NCBI GenBank assembly: GCA_900321665.1
Contig: ONWY01000063.1
Coordinates: 1-7,059 of the forward strand
Direction: 5' to 3'
Length of the DNA stretch: 7,059 nucleotides
Source of the DNA: an uncultured Eubacteriales bacterium
Lineage (GTDB): Bacteria > Bacillota > Clostridia > Oscillospirales > Acutalibacteraceae
Part shown: piece after piece, positions 1 through 6,560 of the stretch
Position numbering within the stretch: position 1 is the first letter of the stretch
Layout: every line of letters begins with the position of its first letter
Program-made: the position numbers and the translations under genes
Notes under the pieces: model-generated
Database searches by the model: none
The model's input: the letters and a program-made list of their open reading frames with translations, nothing else
Told to the model about the DNA's origin: nothing

Positions 1-471
1 TGCCGGGAATGCCGCAGCGCTTACCGCGCCGAATTTAATCGCGGTATCCGCCGCATCACTACCGGTAATGGCAAGATGCACCACCAGCTTGCGCACGACA
101 AAGTGCTTAACAAGTCCGCCGCCGAATTTGGAAAGCAAGGAGGAAAACTCGCTGAGCAAATCGACTGCGCCGTCTACCCCGCGCAATTCGATTACCTCTT
201 TAAAGACATTCGGCTTTTCTTCCGCCGGCTTTTTCTCTTTTTCCTCTTCCTTTTTTTCTTCCTTCGGTTCTTCTTTCTTTTCCTCGTCCTCGGGCTTTTT
301 CTCTCTGGGTTTATTCAAAAACTTTTCTGCTAATTTCAGAATATTCAAGCGAATCAACCCTAAGCCCGCGATGAGCTTAAACTCACCGTCATAGGAAATG
401 ATGATATGAACACTTTGGCAAAAAAACAGAAATATCAGCGCCAATATAATTAAGATTATTTTCCACCACAT
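1..471 (-). CDS. DUF2953 domain membrane-anchored protein (partial, C-terminus off the left edge)
   Basis: The reading frame opens with ATG at 471 and stays open for 157 codons to the window edge, so the C-terminus is missing. Residues 3-19 form one hydrophobic membrane segment. A beta-strand-like stretch follows (about 22-48), then a very Lys/Glu-rich linker (54-87), then a more ordered part ending in a segment with GSDAADTAIKFGA at 137-149. The order of N-terminal membrane anchor, short strand region, charged linker and a 'D-A-x-TAI-x-x-G' motif fits the DUF2953 family as I remember it. The family has no firmly known function; it often sits next to YtfJ/GerW-type sporulation genes in Clostridia, so a sporulation or envelope role is only an inference. 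The start is supported by GAGG at 482-479, seven bases upstream and inside the end of scpB. The gap to scpB is 2 bases, so the two are probably translated in a coupled way. Confidence 0.8.
   Translation of the reverse strand, partial: MWWKIILIILALIFLFFCQSVHIIISYDGEFKLIAGLGLIRLNILKLAEKFLNKPREKKPEDEEKKEEPKEEKKEEEKEKKPAEEKPNVFKEVIELRGVDGAVDLLSEFSSLLSKFGGGLVKHFVVRKLVVHLAITGSDAADTAIKFGAVSAAAFPA
211..312 (-). repeat. Purine-rich low-complexity tract encoding a Lys/Glu linker
   Basis: On the coding (minus) strand this stretch is almost all A and G. It encodes residues 54-87 of the DUF2953 protein, mainly Lys and Glu with some Pro. The longest unbroken run is 37 bases (229-265, pyrimidine on the plus strand), followed by an 18-base run at 268-285. 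It is imperfect and shows no exact repeat unit. The likely role is a flexible charged spacer between the membrane anchor and the following domain. Confidence 0.75.
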
Positions 472-473
472 AG

Positions 474-1055
474 CTATACCTCGGGTTGCGCTTGCGCGAG
501 CGCTTCATTGAGCGTGATTTGATTCTCGCTGCCGTCGTTAGGCTGTTGCTTTTCGGGAAGCTCAGGCAAATCCTCTAAGCTTTCCATCCCGAAGCAGCGA
601 AGGAAATTATCGGTTGTGCCGTAAAGCAGGGGTCTGCCCGGCAAATCCAGCCTGCCCTTTTCTTCAATGAGTACCTTCTCGGTCAGCGAGCGAAGCACAC
701 CGGAGCAATCCACACCTCTCACCTGCTCGATAAACGCCTTTGTGACAGGTTGGTTATATGCCACGATTGCCAAGACCTCCAGCGCCGCTTGGGAAAGAGG
801 TGTATTCTTCCTGAGCTCCAAAAGAGCGCGGATTTGCTCAATATATTCCTTGCGCGAGCAAAGCTGAAAGCTCTCGGCAAGCTTGAGAATGCAAAGCCCG
901 CTTTCGCGCTCCACGTACTCTTGCTGCAAAGCCGCAATGAGCGATAAAACCTCGCTTGTCTCTATTTCCAAAACAGCGGCGATTTTTTCGCTCTCCACCG
1001 GCTCCGCTGCCGCAAAGAGCATCGCTTCGATTGCTGCCTTTTTATTGATTGCCAT
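474..1055 (-). CDS. scpB: Segregation and condensation protein B (ScpB)
   Basis: ScpB is the winged-helix (kite) subunit of the bacterial SMC-ScpA-ScpB condensin. It acts as a dimer on ScpA on the nucleoid and helps in chromosome compaction and segregation. The 193-residue length is normal for the family. Two winged-helix regions are visible: an N-terminal one (about 5-80) and a second with the family signature LSQAALEVLAIVAYNQPVTK at 87-106, followed by the EQVRGV segment. The late signature GRPLLYGTTDNFL (140-152) and the acidic 'ESLEDLPELP' stretch (158-167) are also typical. The last 25 residues are polar and probably disordered. The start is fixed by TAGGAGA (1070-1064) nine bases upstream, located inside scpA; the two genes overlap by 14 bases in different frames, which favours coupled, matched synthesis of the two subunits. 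Confidence 0.97.
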   Translation of the reverse strand: MAINKKAAIEAMLFAAAEPVESEKIAAVLEIETSEVLSLIAALQQEYVERESGLCILKLAESFQLCSRKEYIEQIRALLELRKNTPLSQAALEVLAIVAYNQPVTKAFIEQVRGVDCSGVLRSLTEKVLIEEKGRLDLPGRPLLYGTTDNFLRCFGMESLEDLPELPEKQQPNDGSENQITLNEALAQAQPEV

Positions 1056-1767
1056 TGTCGTTTTCTCCTACTAAAGCGGTGATTTGGGTATCGGCACCCT
1101 CACCGTCAATATAAATCTTTTTATCTCTTGCAAGCTGTAAAATTGCCAAAAAGGTGGCAACGAGCTCCGAGCGGTCGGCAGAAGCTTCATAAAGCGATTG
1201 CAGCTTCATGCGCCTTTTTTGAAACAGCTTGCGCATGACATACGATATTTTTGCATGCACCGGCACAATGCGCCTTTGCACAATCGGCTTAAATGAATCC
1301 TCGGGCGGCGGCAGCCGGCGCTTTCCCTTGCCGACGGCATACATATATGCTGTCGCGATTTCAAACACCTCGTGGGAATTGTGATAGGTTTTGTCTACCT
1401 CAATTTTCTCCGGTGCCTTGACAAAATAGGCAAAGCCATCTGTCATTTGCGAGAGCTTTTCGGCGATGAGCTTGCACTCCTGATACTCAATGAGCTCGCC
1501 TTCCAACTCTTTTTTGAGCTCATCTGCCTCTTCGTGCACCGGGAGCAGAGAAACGGTCTTGATATAAATCAAGCGCGAAGCCATATCGACAAAATCGCTG
1601 GCAACATCCATCTCGTCATTTGCCTGCATTTCACGCACCGCAGCAATATACTGCTCTACCAAATCGAAAATGGGGATATCGTGAATATTCAATTTATGCC
1701 TGTTGATTAAGTGAAGGAGCAAATCAAGCGGTCCTTCAAAATCAGCAATTCGGTACGATATTTCCAT
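1042..1767 (-). CDS. scpA: Segregation and condensation protein A (ScpA, kleisin)
   Basis: ScpA is the kleisin that bridges the two SMC heads and binds the ScpB dimer; with them it forms the cytoplasmic condensin complex. The family signature FEGPLDLLLHLI is at residues 10-21 (SMC neck-binding N-domain). The helix DFVDMASRLIYIKTVSLLP follows at 58-76, then an acidic, helical middle part (78-106) where ScpB should bind. The C-terminal winged helix, which binds the SMC head cap, includes ELVATFLAILQLARDKKI at 201-218. At 241 residues it is close to the usual length of about 240-260, so it looks complete. The start is supported by AGGAG (1777-1773) five bases upstream, which overlaps the TAG stop of the protease gene. 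The gap to that gene is 8 bases and the 3' end overlaps scpB. Confidence 0.97.
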   Translation of the reverse strand: MEISYRIADFEGPLDLLLHLINRHKLNIHDIPIFDLVEQYIAAVREMQANDEMDVASDFVDMASRLIYIKTVSLLPVHEEADELKKELEGELIEYQECKLIAEKLSQMTDGFAYFVKAPEKIEVDKTYHNSHEVFEIATAYMYAVGKGKRRLPPPEDSFKPIVQRRIVPVHAKISYVMRKLFQKRRMKLQSLYEASADRSELVATFLAILQLARDKKIYIDGEGADTQITALVGENDNGNQ

Positions 1768-1775
1768 ACTTTCTC

Positions 1776-2474
1776 CTATTGAATTCCGAAGATTAAAAAT
1801 GAAAGCTGCAGCATCCCTTTTGCAATCGCACTTTCCAACCAGCGCATCGGAAACAGCAAATCAATCCCGAAGCGGTTAAGCAGCATGGAAAGGAGCAAAA
1901 AGCCCATCAACGCATTGCGGATGATATTGTCATATTTAAAAAGCTTAAAATAGATTTTGTCCGGCAAAATACCTGCCGCAATCCGCGAGCCGTCAAGCGG
2001 CGGCAACGGGATTAAATTAAACACGGCAAGAAGCACATTAATTTGCACCAACATCACAAAAGCAAGGCTGATATATTCCGTAACATTACCGACAGGTGCG
2101 AATTTTTCCACCGCGCCAACCACCAGCGCGCTGATAAATGCAACAATCAAATTGGAAAGAGGACCCGCCGCAGCGGTAATCACCATGCCGGCTTTTTGCG
2201 GCACCTTTTTAAAATTGCGCGGGTTAATCGGCACGGGTTTTGCCCAACCGATACCCACCAACAAAAACATCAGCGTGCCGAACAAATCGAAGGAAGCCAA
2301 CGGATTGACGGTCAACCTTCCCATTGACTTTGCCGTGTTATCACCAAGCTTATATGCCGCAAGCGCATGCGCATACTCGTGAATCGGGTTAATACACACC
2401 ACCACGAACAGCAGCACAAACAAATTAATCAGGGCAGTTTCAAAATCGCCCGAAAGTAAATACGAAATAATCAT
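1776..2474 (-). CDS. Site-2 protease family (M50) intramembrane metalloprotease
   Basis: This is a polytopic membrane zinc protease of the S2P/M50 class, which cleaves substrates within or next to the membrane. The zinc motif HEYAH (HExxH) is at residues 32-36 in the first long hydrophobic segment (13-38). The third zinc ligand should be Asp161 in the PPLDGSR motif at 158-164, preceded by the conserved NLIP at 153-156. Further hydrophobic segments lie at about 66-80, 97-122, 133-157 and 186-205. The protein is short (232 residues) and has neither a PDZ nor a CBS domain, so it is the minimal form and unlike RseP/RasP or SpoIVFB-type CBS members. The substrate is unknown. Its ATG directly follows the prmC stop (TAAATG); GGAAAGGA (2489-2482), seven bases upstream, lies in the end of prmC. 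Linkage to scpA-scpB is common in Firmicutes as I recall. Confidence 0.92.
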   Translation of the reverse strand: MIISYLLSGDFETALINLFVLLFVVVCINPIHEYAHALAAYKLGDNTAKSMGRLTVNPLASFDLFGTLMFLLVGIGWAKPVPINPRNFKKVPQKAGMVITAAAGPLSNLIVAFISALVVGAVEKFAPVGNVTEYISLAFVMLVQINVLLAVFNLIPLPPLDGSRIAAGILPDKIYFKLFKYDNIIRNALMGFLLLSMLLNRFGIDLLFPMRWLESAIAKGMLQLSFLIFGIQ

Positions 2475-3296
2475 TTATGAATCCTTTCCGAAAATCACAA
2501 CGCGCTCGATGCCGTTGTAATCCTTGATGGTTTGAATGTGGCGGTAAGCGGAAAAAATCTGTCGCAAGCCCTCTGCCTGCCCTTCCCCTATCTCGAAAGC
2601 GGCATAACCGCCGGGCTTTAACAGGGGCATAAAATTGCGGCAAATGGCTCTGTAAAAATCGAAGCCGTCTGCTCCGCCATCGAGCGCGGTTTGCGGCTCG
2701 CGCTGCACCTCGCGCTGCAGGGTAGCAAGTTCTCCTTTTGCGATATACGGCGGGTTCGATAAAATAATATCCGCCGGGGCGAAGCTACCATCGGGTGCCT
2801 CGGTAATATCCCACTGCTTAGCCTGCACGCGGGCGCCGTGCTTTTGAATATTGCGTTGCAAAACGCTAAATGCACCTGTGTACTTTTCTACCGCGCATAC
2901 CTGCGCACCGGTCGCCTTCGCAACGCTGATGGCAATGCAGCCGCTGCCGGCACACAAATCGTACACATAAGTGCCGGGGCTCATTTTATCTGCCAGGCAC
3001 TCGCACAACAGCTCTGTTTCAGGGCGCGGAATGAGCACATTTTCATTCACATAAAAAGTGTTGCCGCAAAAATCCCACTCGCCCAAAATATATTGGAGCG
3101 GAATGCCCTGCAAGCGCTGTTGAATCGCTTCTTGCAAGCGCGCTGAAGGTACATCGGCAAGCTCCCTTTGCAAATAAATATCATCGATACCGGCGGCACA
3201 AAAATGCTCTACCAGGCACTTTGCTTCAAATGCCGCACAATCGCTGACGGGCTCCAATTGCCGCGCAATCGCACGCGCGAGCAGGTCTGCTCTCAT
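2475..3296 (-). CDS. prmC: Peptide chain release factor N5-glutamine methyltransferase (PrmC/HemK)
   Basis: PrmC uses S-adenosylmethionine to methylate the glutamine of the GGQ motif in release factors 1 and 2 in the cytoplasm, which improves translation termination. The N-terminal helical substrate-binding domain (about 1-75) ends in the family motif 'GIPLQYILGEWDF' (64-76). The linker VLIPRPETELL (87-97) is typical. The SAM-binding motif DLCAGSGCIAIS is at 113-124 and the catalytic NPPY at 181-184. The C-terminal 'LKPGGYAAFEIGEGQ' (226-240) completes the Rossmann fold. The 273 residues are a normal length. A Glu (137, in AVEKY) stands where the Asp of the acidic ribose-binding loop is usual, a conservative change. 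The start overlaps the end of the YqhQ-like gene by 4 bases (ATGA), with GAGG (3310-3307) about ten bases upstream. prfA, a frequent neighbour of prmC, is absent on both sides. Confidence 0.96.
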   Translation of the reverse strand: MRADLLARAIARQLEPVSDCAAFEAKCLVEHFCAAGIDDIYLQRELADVPSARLQEAIQQRLQGIPLQYILGEWDFCGNTFYVNENVLIPRPETELLCECLADKMSPGTYVYDLCAGSGCIAISVAKATGAQVCAVEKYTGAFSVLQRNIQKHGARVQAKQWDITEAPDGSFAPADIILSNPPYIAKGELATLQREVQREPQTALDGGADGFDFYRAICRNFMPLLKPGGYAAFEIGEGQAEGLRQIFSAYRHIQTIKDYNGIERVVIFGKDS

Positions 3297-4363
3297 AAAG
3301 TGTCATCCTCGGGATTATCGGTAATAACCGCTTTTAAAGATGCAATACCGATTTCAATGATTGCATTCTCAGAGGGCTCCCTGGTGGTCAAGCGCTGCAT
3401 CCATAGCCCGGGGGCGGAAACGATGCGCACAAACAGGTTATCGTGCTTTCCGGCATATTTTATCAACTCATACCCCACGCCCATCATAAACGGCAGCAGC
3501 AAAATCTTAATCGCAATCCACAACATTCTGGTCTGCACAATGACATCGGGCAAAATATACGAAAGAAGAGTGGAAAACAGGATGCTTAAAATAAGAATCA
3601 TAAAGATGAAGCTTGTGCCGCAGCGCGGATGAAATCTGATTTGCTTTTTGACATTTTCCACAGTAAGCGGCAGCCCTTTTTCATAGCAAAAAATGGTTTT
3701 ATGCTCCGCACCGTGGTACTGAAAGACTCTTTGAATATCCTTCATGCGCGAAATCAGCAGGATGTAAAGGATGAAGATAATCATGCGCAGCACACCTTCA
3801 AACAGGGCTTTAAACGGAGCGAGAACGGAAGCTGCCAAAACGGCATTCAACACTTCTCCCTTGGAAAACATTAAGCCGAAGTTTTGAAACACCCAGCCGA
3901 AGCCCTTCGCGGCGCCTGCACTGAAAAATTGGAATAAAAAGGTCGGCATCCAGAAAAAGAGGAAAAAGGCAAGCACAATGCCGAGCACCATGCCGATGGT
4001 TGAGACAATGCTCATGACCTTATCGCCAAAGTGGTCGAGCAGCCATTTATCGAACTTTGAAAGCTCCTCTTGCTGAATTTCCTCATCATCAAGCCCTTGC
4101 TTTTCGGCACTGAGCATCAGCGCCTTATAGCCTAAGAGCATGGAATCGATAAAAATAACAAAACCTCTGATAATCGGAATCTTAAAGAACTTTGTCTTTG
4201 CGGAAATCGGTTGATACTCCAAAAACTCGGTTTCAATCTCCCCGTCGGGCAAGCGGCAAGCGACTGCAGAGCCCTTGGGACCGCGCATCATAATGCCTTC
4301 AATTAACGCTTCGCCGCCGACAGAGGTTTTTCTGATAAGCTCACATTCTTGTTGTTTTTTCAT
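3293..4363 (-). CDS. DUF1385 (YqhQ-like) integral membrane protein
   Basis: This belongs to the DUF1385 family, which includes B. subtilis YqhQ; the biochemical role is, to my knowledge, not established. The family marks are GGEALIEGIMMRGP at 16-29, YHGAEHKTI at 216-224 with Glu228 just after it, RFHPRCGTSFIF at 243-254 and APGLWMQRLTTREP at 317-330. Hydrophobic segments lie at about 62-79, 116-148, 185-206, 250-272 and 281-299. The polar stretch 85-115 between the first two is acidic and helical. The His/Glu/Cys residues in the conserved motifs (H217, E220, H221, H245, C248) could bind a metal or be catalytic, but this is inference. At 356 residues it is slightly longer than I would expect (roughly 300-350). 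AGGAGA (4373-4368) sits four bases upstream of the ATG in a 17-base gap, the largest in the window. It overlaps prmC by 4 bases, and the yqhQ-prmC pair recurs in other Firmicutes as I recall. Confidence 0.93.
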   Translation of the reverse strand: MKKQQECELIRKTSVGGEALIEGIMMRGPKGSAVACRLPDGEIETEFLEYQPISAKTKFFKIPIIRGFVIFIDSMLLGYKALMLSAEKQGLDDEEIQQEELSKFDKWLLDHFGDKVMSIVSTIGMVLGIVLAFFLFFWMPTFLFQFFSAGAAKGFGWVFQNFGLMFSKGEVLNAVLAASVLAPFKALFEGVLRMIIFILYILLISRMKDIQRVFQYHGAEHKTIFCYEKGLPLTVENVKKQIRFHPRCGTSFIFMILILSILFSTLLSYILPDVIVQTRMLWIAIKILLLPFMMGVGYELIKYAGKHDNLFVRIVSAPGLWMQRLTTREPSENAIIEIGIASLKAVITDNPEDDTL

Positions 4364-4380
4364 AATCTCTCCTGCTGCCG

Positions 4381-5847
4381 CTAATCTAAACCGAGCGGCA
4401 ATGTAATTTTAACAATGGTGCCTTCTCCCAATGTGCTTTTGATATCGAGTGTGCCGCCATGGCGGGTGATGATTTCATCTGCCACAGCCAGCCCGATACC
4501 GTTGCCGTGCACCCTATCATTTGCTTTAAAAAACTTTTCTTTTACGCGCGGCAAATCCTCTTCGGAAATCCCGCAGCCGTTATCTCTGATAAAAATAATC
4601 AACTCATTTTCCACAATATTAGCATGGATATCAATGAGCCCGCCCTCGTCGGTATACTTTATCGCATTGCCGATAACATTGACAAAAGCTTGCTTAAGCC
4701 TATCGGCATCGCCCTTGCACATCGCGGGTATTTCGGGCGCGTCATATTGGAAATGCTTGCCGTCTCGCTTTGCGGTTTCGCTGAAAACGAGTGCAATTTC
4801 ATCTAATTCCGCGAGCAAATCAATCGGCTCTTTTTTAAGAATAAAAGTATCCTGTTGCACGCGCGAGAAATCAAGCAGCTCTTCCACCAGCCCCGACAGG
4901 CGCTGCGACTCGCTGACGATGACCTGCAAGCCCTTTTTATTCAGCTCGGGGTCGCTGTCATCCATACTAATGAGTGTTTCGCCCCAACCGCTGATAGCGG
5001 TCAACGGGGTGCGCAATTCATGAGATACGGTGGTGATAAAATCATTTTTCATTTTATCAATTCTGCCAAGCTCGGTCGCCATGTAATCCATTGACTCATA
5101 CAGCTCTCCGATTTCATCCTCTCGCGTGTAGGTGGATTTCACGGTAAAATCGCCCTTGGCGATAGCAGCCGCCGTATTCTTTAATGCCTTGATGGGCGAA
5201 GCCACGGAGCGGATAAACATTTTGTTGAAAGAGAACAACAACGAAGCTACCGCTACGATTAAGAAAATGACCGAAATCATAATCAAAAACACCTGTGTAT
5301 TGAGCTTGGTTAAAGAGGTAATGTAACGAATGGCGCCGATGCTTTCGCCGTTATCATTTTTCAAGATGTTGGTCACTGCCATCACCGACTCGGAGCCGTT
5401 CATCTTCCCCTTCCACTCACCGCGGCTATCCTCGGAATTGAGCGCCAGCTCGTAATCCGGCATTTTCACGGAGTTATCAATCAACAGCCCGCTCGAGGAC
5501 AACAGCGGCTTTCCCGAAGCGGAGATAATCCATACCTCCATTTTATCGGAATAGCGAAAATTATTGGTAAACTGAATGGCACCGTTGGTAAAAGAGCTTT
5601 CCGAATCGGTATAGGATTGAAAGTAAGCATCGACCGTGTCCGTATGCAGGGAGTTGATACGCTCTCTGACCGCATTGGTATAAAACATGTTGACCACAAT
5701 TGCGAGCGCAACCGAAAAGACAACGATAAAAACCAAAACCGCAATCAGCGCCGTTTTTTCCCAGCGCGCTTCCAAAGAAGCGGAGTGAATCGTTTCATCA
5801 AGCTTTTTGCGAATATTCCATTTTTTGCTTAAATTGATTTTTTTCAA
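4381..5847 (-). CDS. Membrane-bound HAMP sensor histidine kinase (TTG start)
   Basis: This is the sensor partner of the response regulator just upstream. It should autophosphorylate on His276 and pass the phosphate to that regulator. The order is: a basic cytoplasmic N-terminus (1-30), membrane segment 1 (about 33-55), an extracellular sensor region of about 125 residues (57-183) with a PAS/Cache-like pattern, membrane segment 2 (about 185-207), HAMP (208-262), HisKA with H-box VSHELRTPLTAI (274-285), and HATPase_c with N-box residues N390 and N394, DNGCGI (422-427), FFKAN (439-443) and GNGIGLAV (448-455). No cytoplasmic PAS lies between HAMP and HisKA, so it is simpler than WalK. The signal is unknown. 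The start is TTG: the frame is closed upstream by TAG at 5853-5851, the only codon between is CAT, and no ATG or GTG occurs before membrane segment 1. The ribosome binding site is weak (AAGTGAG, 5862-5856). The gap to the regulator is 9 bases. Confidence 0.95.
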   Translation of the reverse strand: MKKINLSKKWNIRKKLDETIHSASLEARWEKTALIAVLVFIVVFSVALAIVVNMFYTNAVRERINSLHTDTVDAYFQSYTDSESSFTNGAIQFTNNFRYSDKMEVWIISASGKPLLSSSGLLIDNSVKMPDYELALNSEDSRGEWKGKMNGSESVMAVTNILKNDNGESIGAIRYITSLTKLNTQVFLIMISVIFLIVAVASLLFSFNKMFIRSVASPIKALKNTAAAIAKGDFTVKSTYTREDEIGELYESMDYMATELGRIDKMKNDFITTVSHELRTPLTAISGWGETLISMDDSDPELNKKGLQVIVSESQRLSGLVEELLDFSRVQQDTFILKKEPIDLLAELDEIALVFSETAKRDGKHFQYDAPEIPAMCKGDADRLKQAFVNVIGNAIKYTDEGGLIDIHANIVENELIIFIRDNGCGISEEDLPRVKEKFFKANDRVHGNGIGLAVADEIITRHGGTLDIKSTLGEGTIVKITLPLGLD

Positions 5848-5862
5848 ATGCTAAACTCACTT
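5845..5862 (-). promoter_or_regulatory. Weak translation start region of the kinase (TTG, poor Shine-Dalgarno)
   Basis: The regulator ends at TGA (5859-5857). In the same frame come GTT, a second stop TAG (5853-5851), CAT and then TTG (5847-5845). The only Shine-Dalgarno-like string is AAGTGAG (5862-5856), eight bases before TTG and overlapping the regulator stop. This is clearly weaker than the sites of neighbouring genes. The kinase is therefore probably translated mainly by ribosomes that have just finished the regulator, at lower yield; this is inferred from the sequence. Confidence 0.6.
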
Positions 5863-6549
5863 AATCCACTTATAGCCAAGACCCCAGACCGTCATCAAAT
5901 GCTGCGGATTAGAGGGGTCATCCTCTACCTTCATGCGAAGCCTTCTGATATTGACATCCACTATCTTATCACCATAGAAGCCGTGCCCCCAAATCTTTTC
6001 GAGAATATCATCTCTTTCCAAGGCGGCATCGGGGTTTTTAAAGAAATACTCCATCATTTGAAATTCCACCTGGGTGAGCACAATCGGGTTACCGTCTTTC
6101 GTAAAGGTGCGGTTCTTGGTGTTGAGCGTGAACCTGCCCAGGGTAATTTCATCATCATCCGAAGCGGGCGAAGCATTCATGCTCACGCGTCGATACAGCA
6201 CATCCACGCGCGCCATCAGCTCTGCGGGAGAAAACGGCTTTGTGACATAATCATCGGCACCGACCATCAAACCGGTCACCTTATCAATCTCTTGGGTTTT
6301 TGCCGTCAAGAAGATAATGCCGATGCCCGGTGAACGCTTTCTGAGCTCTTTACACAGTGCCAAGCCATCCATCTCCGGCATCATAATATCTAAAATCGCC
6401 ACATCAAAATCGCCATCGGCGCTTTCATATATTTCGAGCGCTTCCTTTCCGTTGGAAGCTTCTGCGGTTTGGTAACCGCCCCGTTTTAAATTAATGACAA
6501 TAAAATCTCTGATGGTTGCTTCATCTTCGGCAACTAAAACTCTTTTCAT
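5857..6549 (-). CDS. OmpR/PhoB-family two-component response regulator
   Basis: This is a DNA-binding transcription factor switched by phosphorylation, most likely by the kinase encoded directly downstream. The receiver domain covers residues 1-120. Visible are the acidic pocket E8-D9, phospho-acceptor Asp54 in 'AILDIMMPEMDG' (51-62), switch Thr82 in FLTAK and Lys104 in 'YVTKPFSPAEL' (101-111). A short linker rich in Ser, Ala and Asp (123-134) follows, then the C-terminal winged helix (135-230) with recognition helix VDVNIRRLRMKVE (198-210) and wing VWGLGYKWI (221-229). The 230-residue length is typical. It resembles the PhoP/WalR/PhoB group, but the targets cannot be read from this window. 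The start is fixed by a perfect AGGAGG (6560-6555), five bases upstream. Confidence 0.97.
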   Translation of the reverse strand: MKRVLVAEDEATIRDFIVINLKRGGYQTAEASNGKEALEIYESADGDFDVAILDIMMPEMDGLALCKELRKRSPGIGIIFLTAKTQEIDKVTGLMVGADDYVTKPFSPAELMARVDVLYRRVSMNASPASDDDEITLGRFTLNTKNRTFTKDGNPIVLTQVEFQMMEYFFKNPDAALERDDILEKIWGHGFYGDKIVDVNIRRLRMKVEDDPSNPQHLMTVWGLGYKWIK

Positions 6550-6554
6550 AACAG

Positions 6555-6560
6555 CCTCCT
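6555..6560 (-). promoter_or_regulatory. Perfect AGGAGG ribosome binding site of the response regulator
   Basis: AGGAGG lies five bases before the ATG at 6549 and overlaps the TAG stop (6561-6559) of the upstream gene. It is the strongest ribosome binding site in the window, which suggests that the regulator is made in excess of its kinase. The overlap with the stop also suggests translational coupling to the upstream gene. Confidence 0.8.

Noticed and set aside
68..394. Plus-strand frames rich in Ser and Phe (68-394 and 76-333)
   Set aside because: They are the reverse complement of the Lys/Glu-coding purine tract in the DUF2953 gene. Their low-complexity composition has no family resemblance, and no ribosome binding site supports them.
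3168..3632. Plus-strand open frames opposite prmC and the DUF1385 gene (3168-3632, 3629-3874, 2838-3146)
   Set aside because: They cross the junction of two well-identified minus-strand genes and show no domain or plausible start signal.
4364..4380. Possible terminator or promoter in the largest intergenic gap, between the kinase and DUF1385 genes
   Set aside because: The gap has only 17 bases, holds the AGGAGA ribosome binding site, and shows no inverted repeat, T-run or promoter boxes. A promoter inside the kinase end cannot be excluded but is not visible.
4415..5023. A 202-codon plus-strand open frame opposite the kinase
   Set aside because: It lies wholly antisense to the conserved HisKA/HATPase region, has a Ser/Pro-rich composition typical of a shadow frame, and resembles no family.
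5848..6333. A 161-codon plus-strand open frame opposite the response regulator
   Set aside because: It is antisense to the conserved receiver and winged-helix domains and its composition fits a mirror of that gene.
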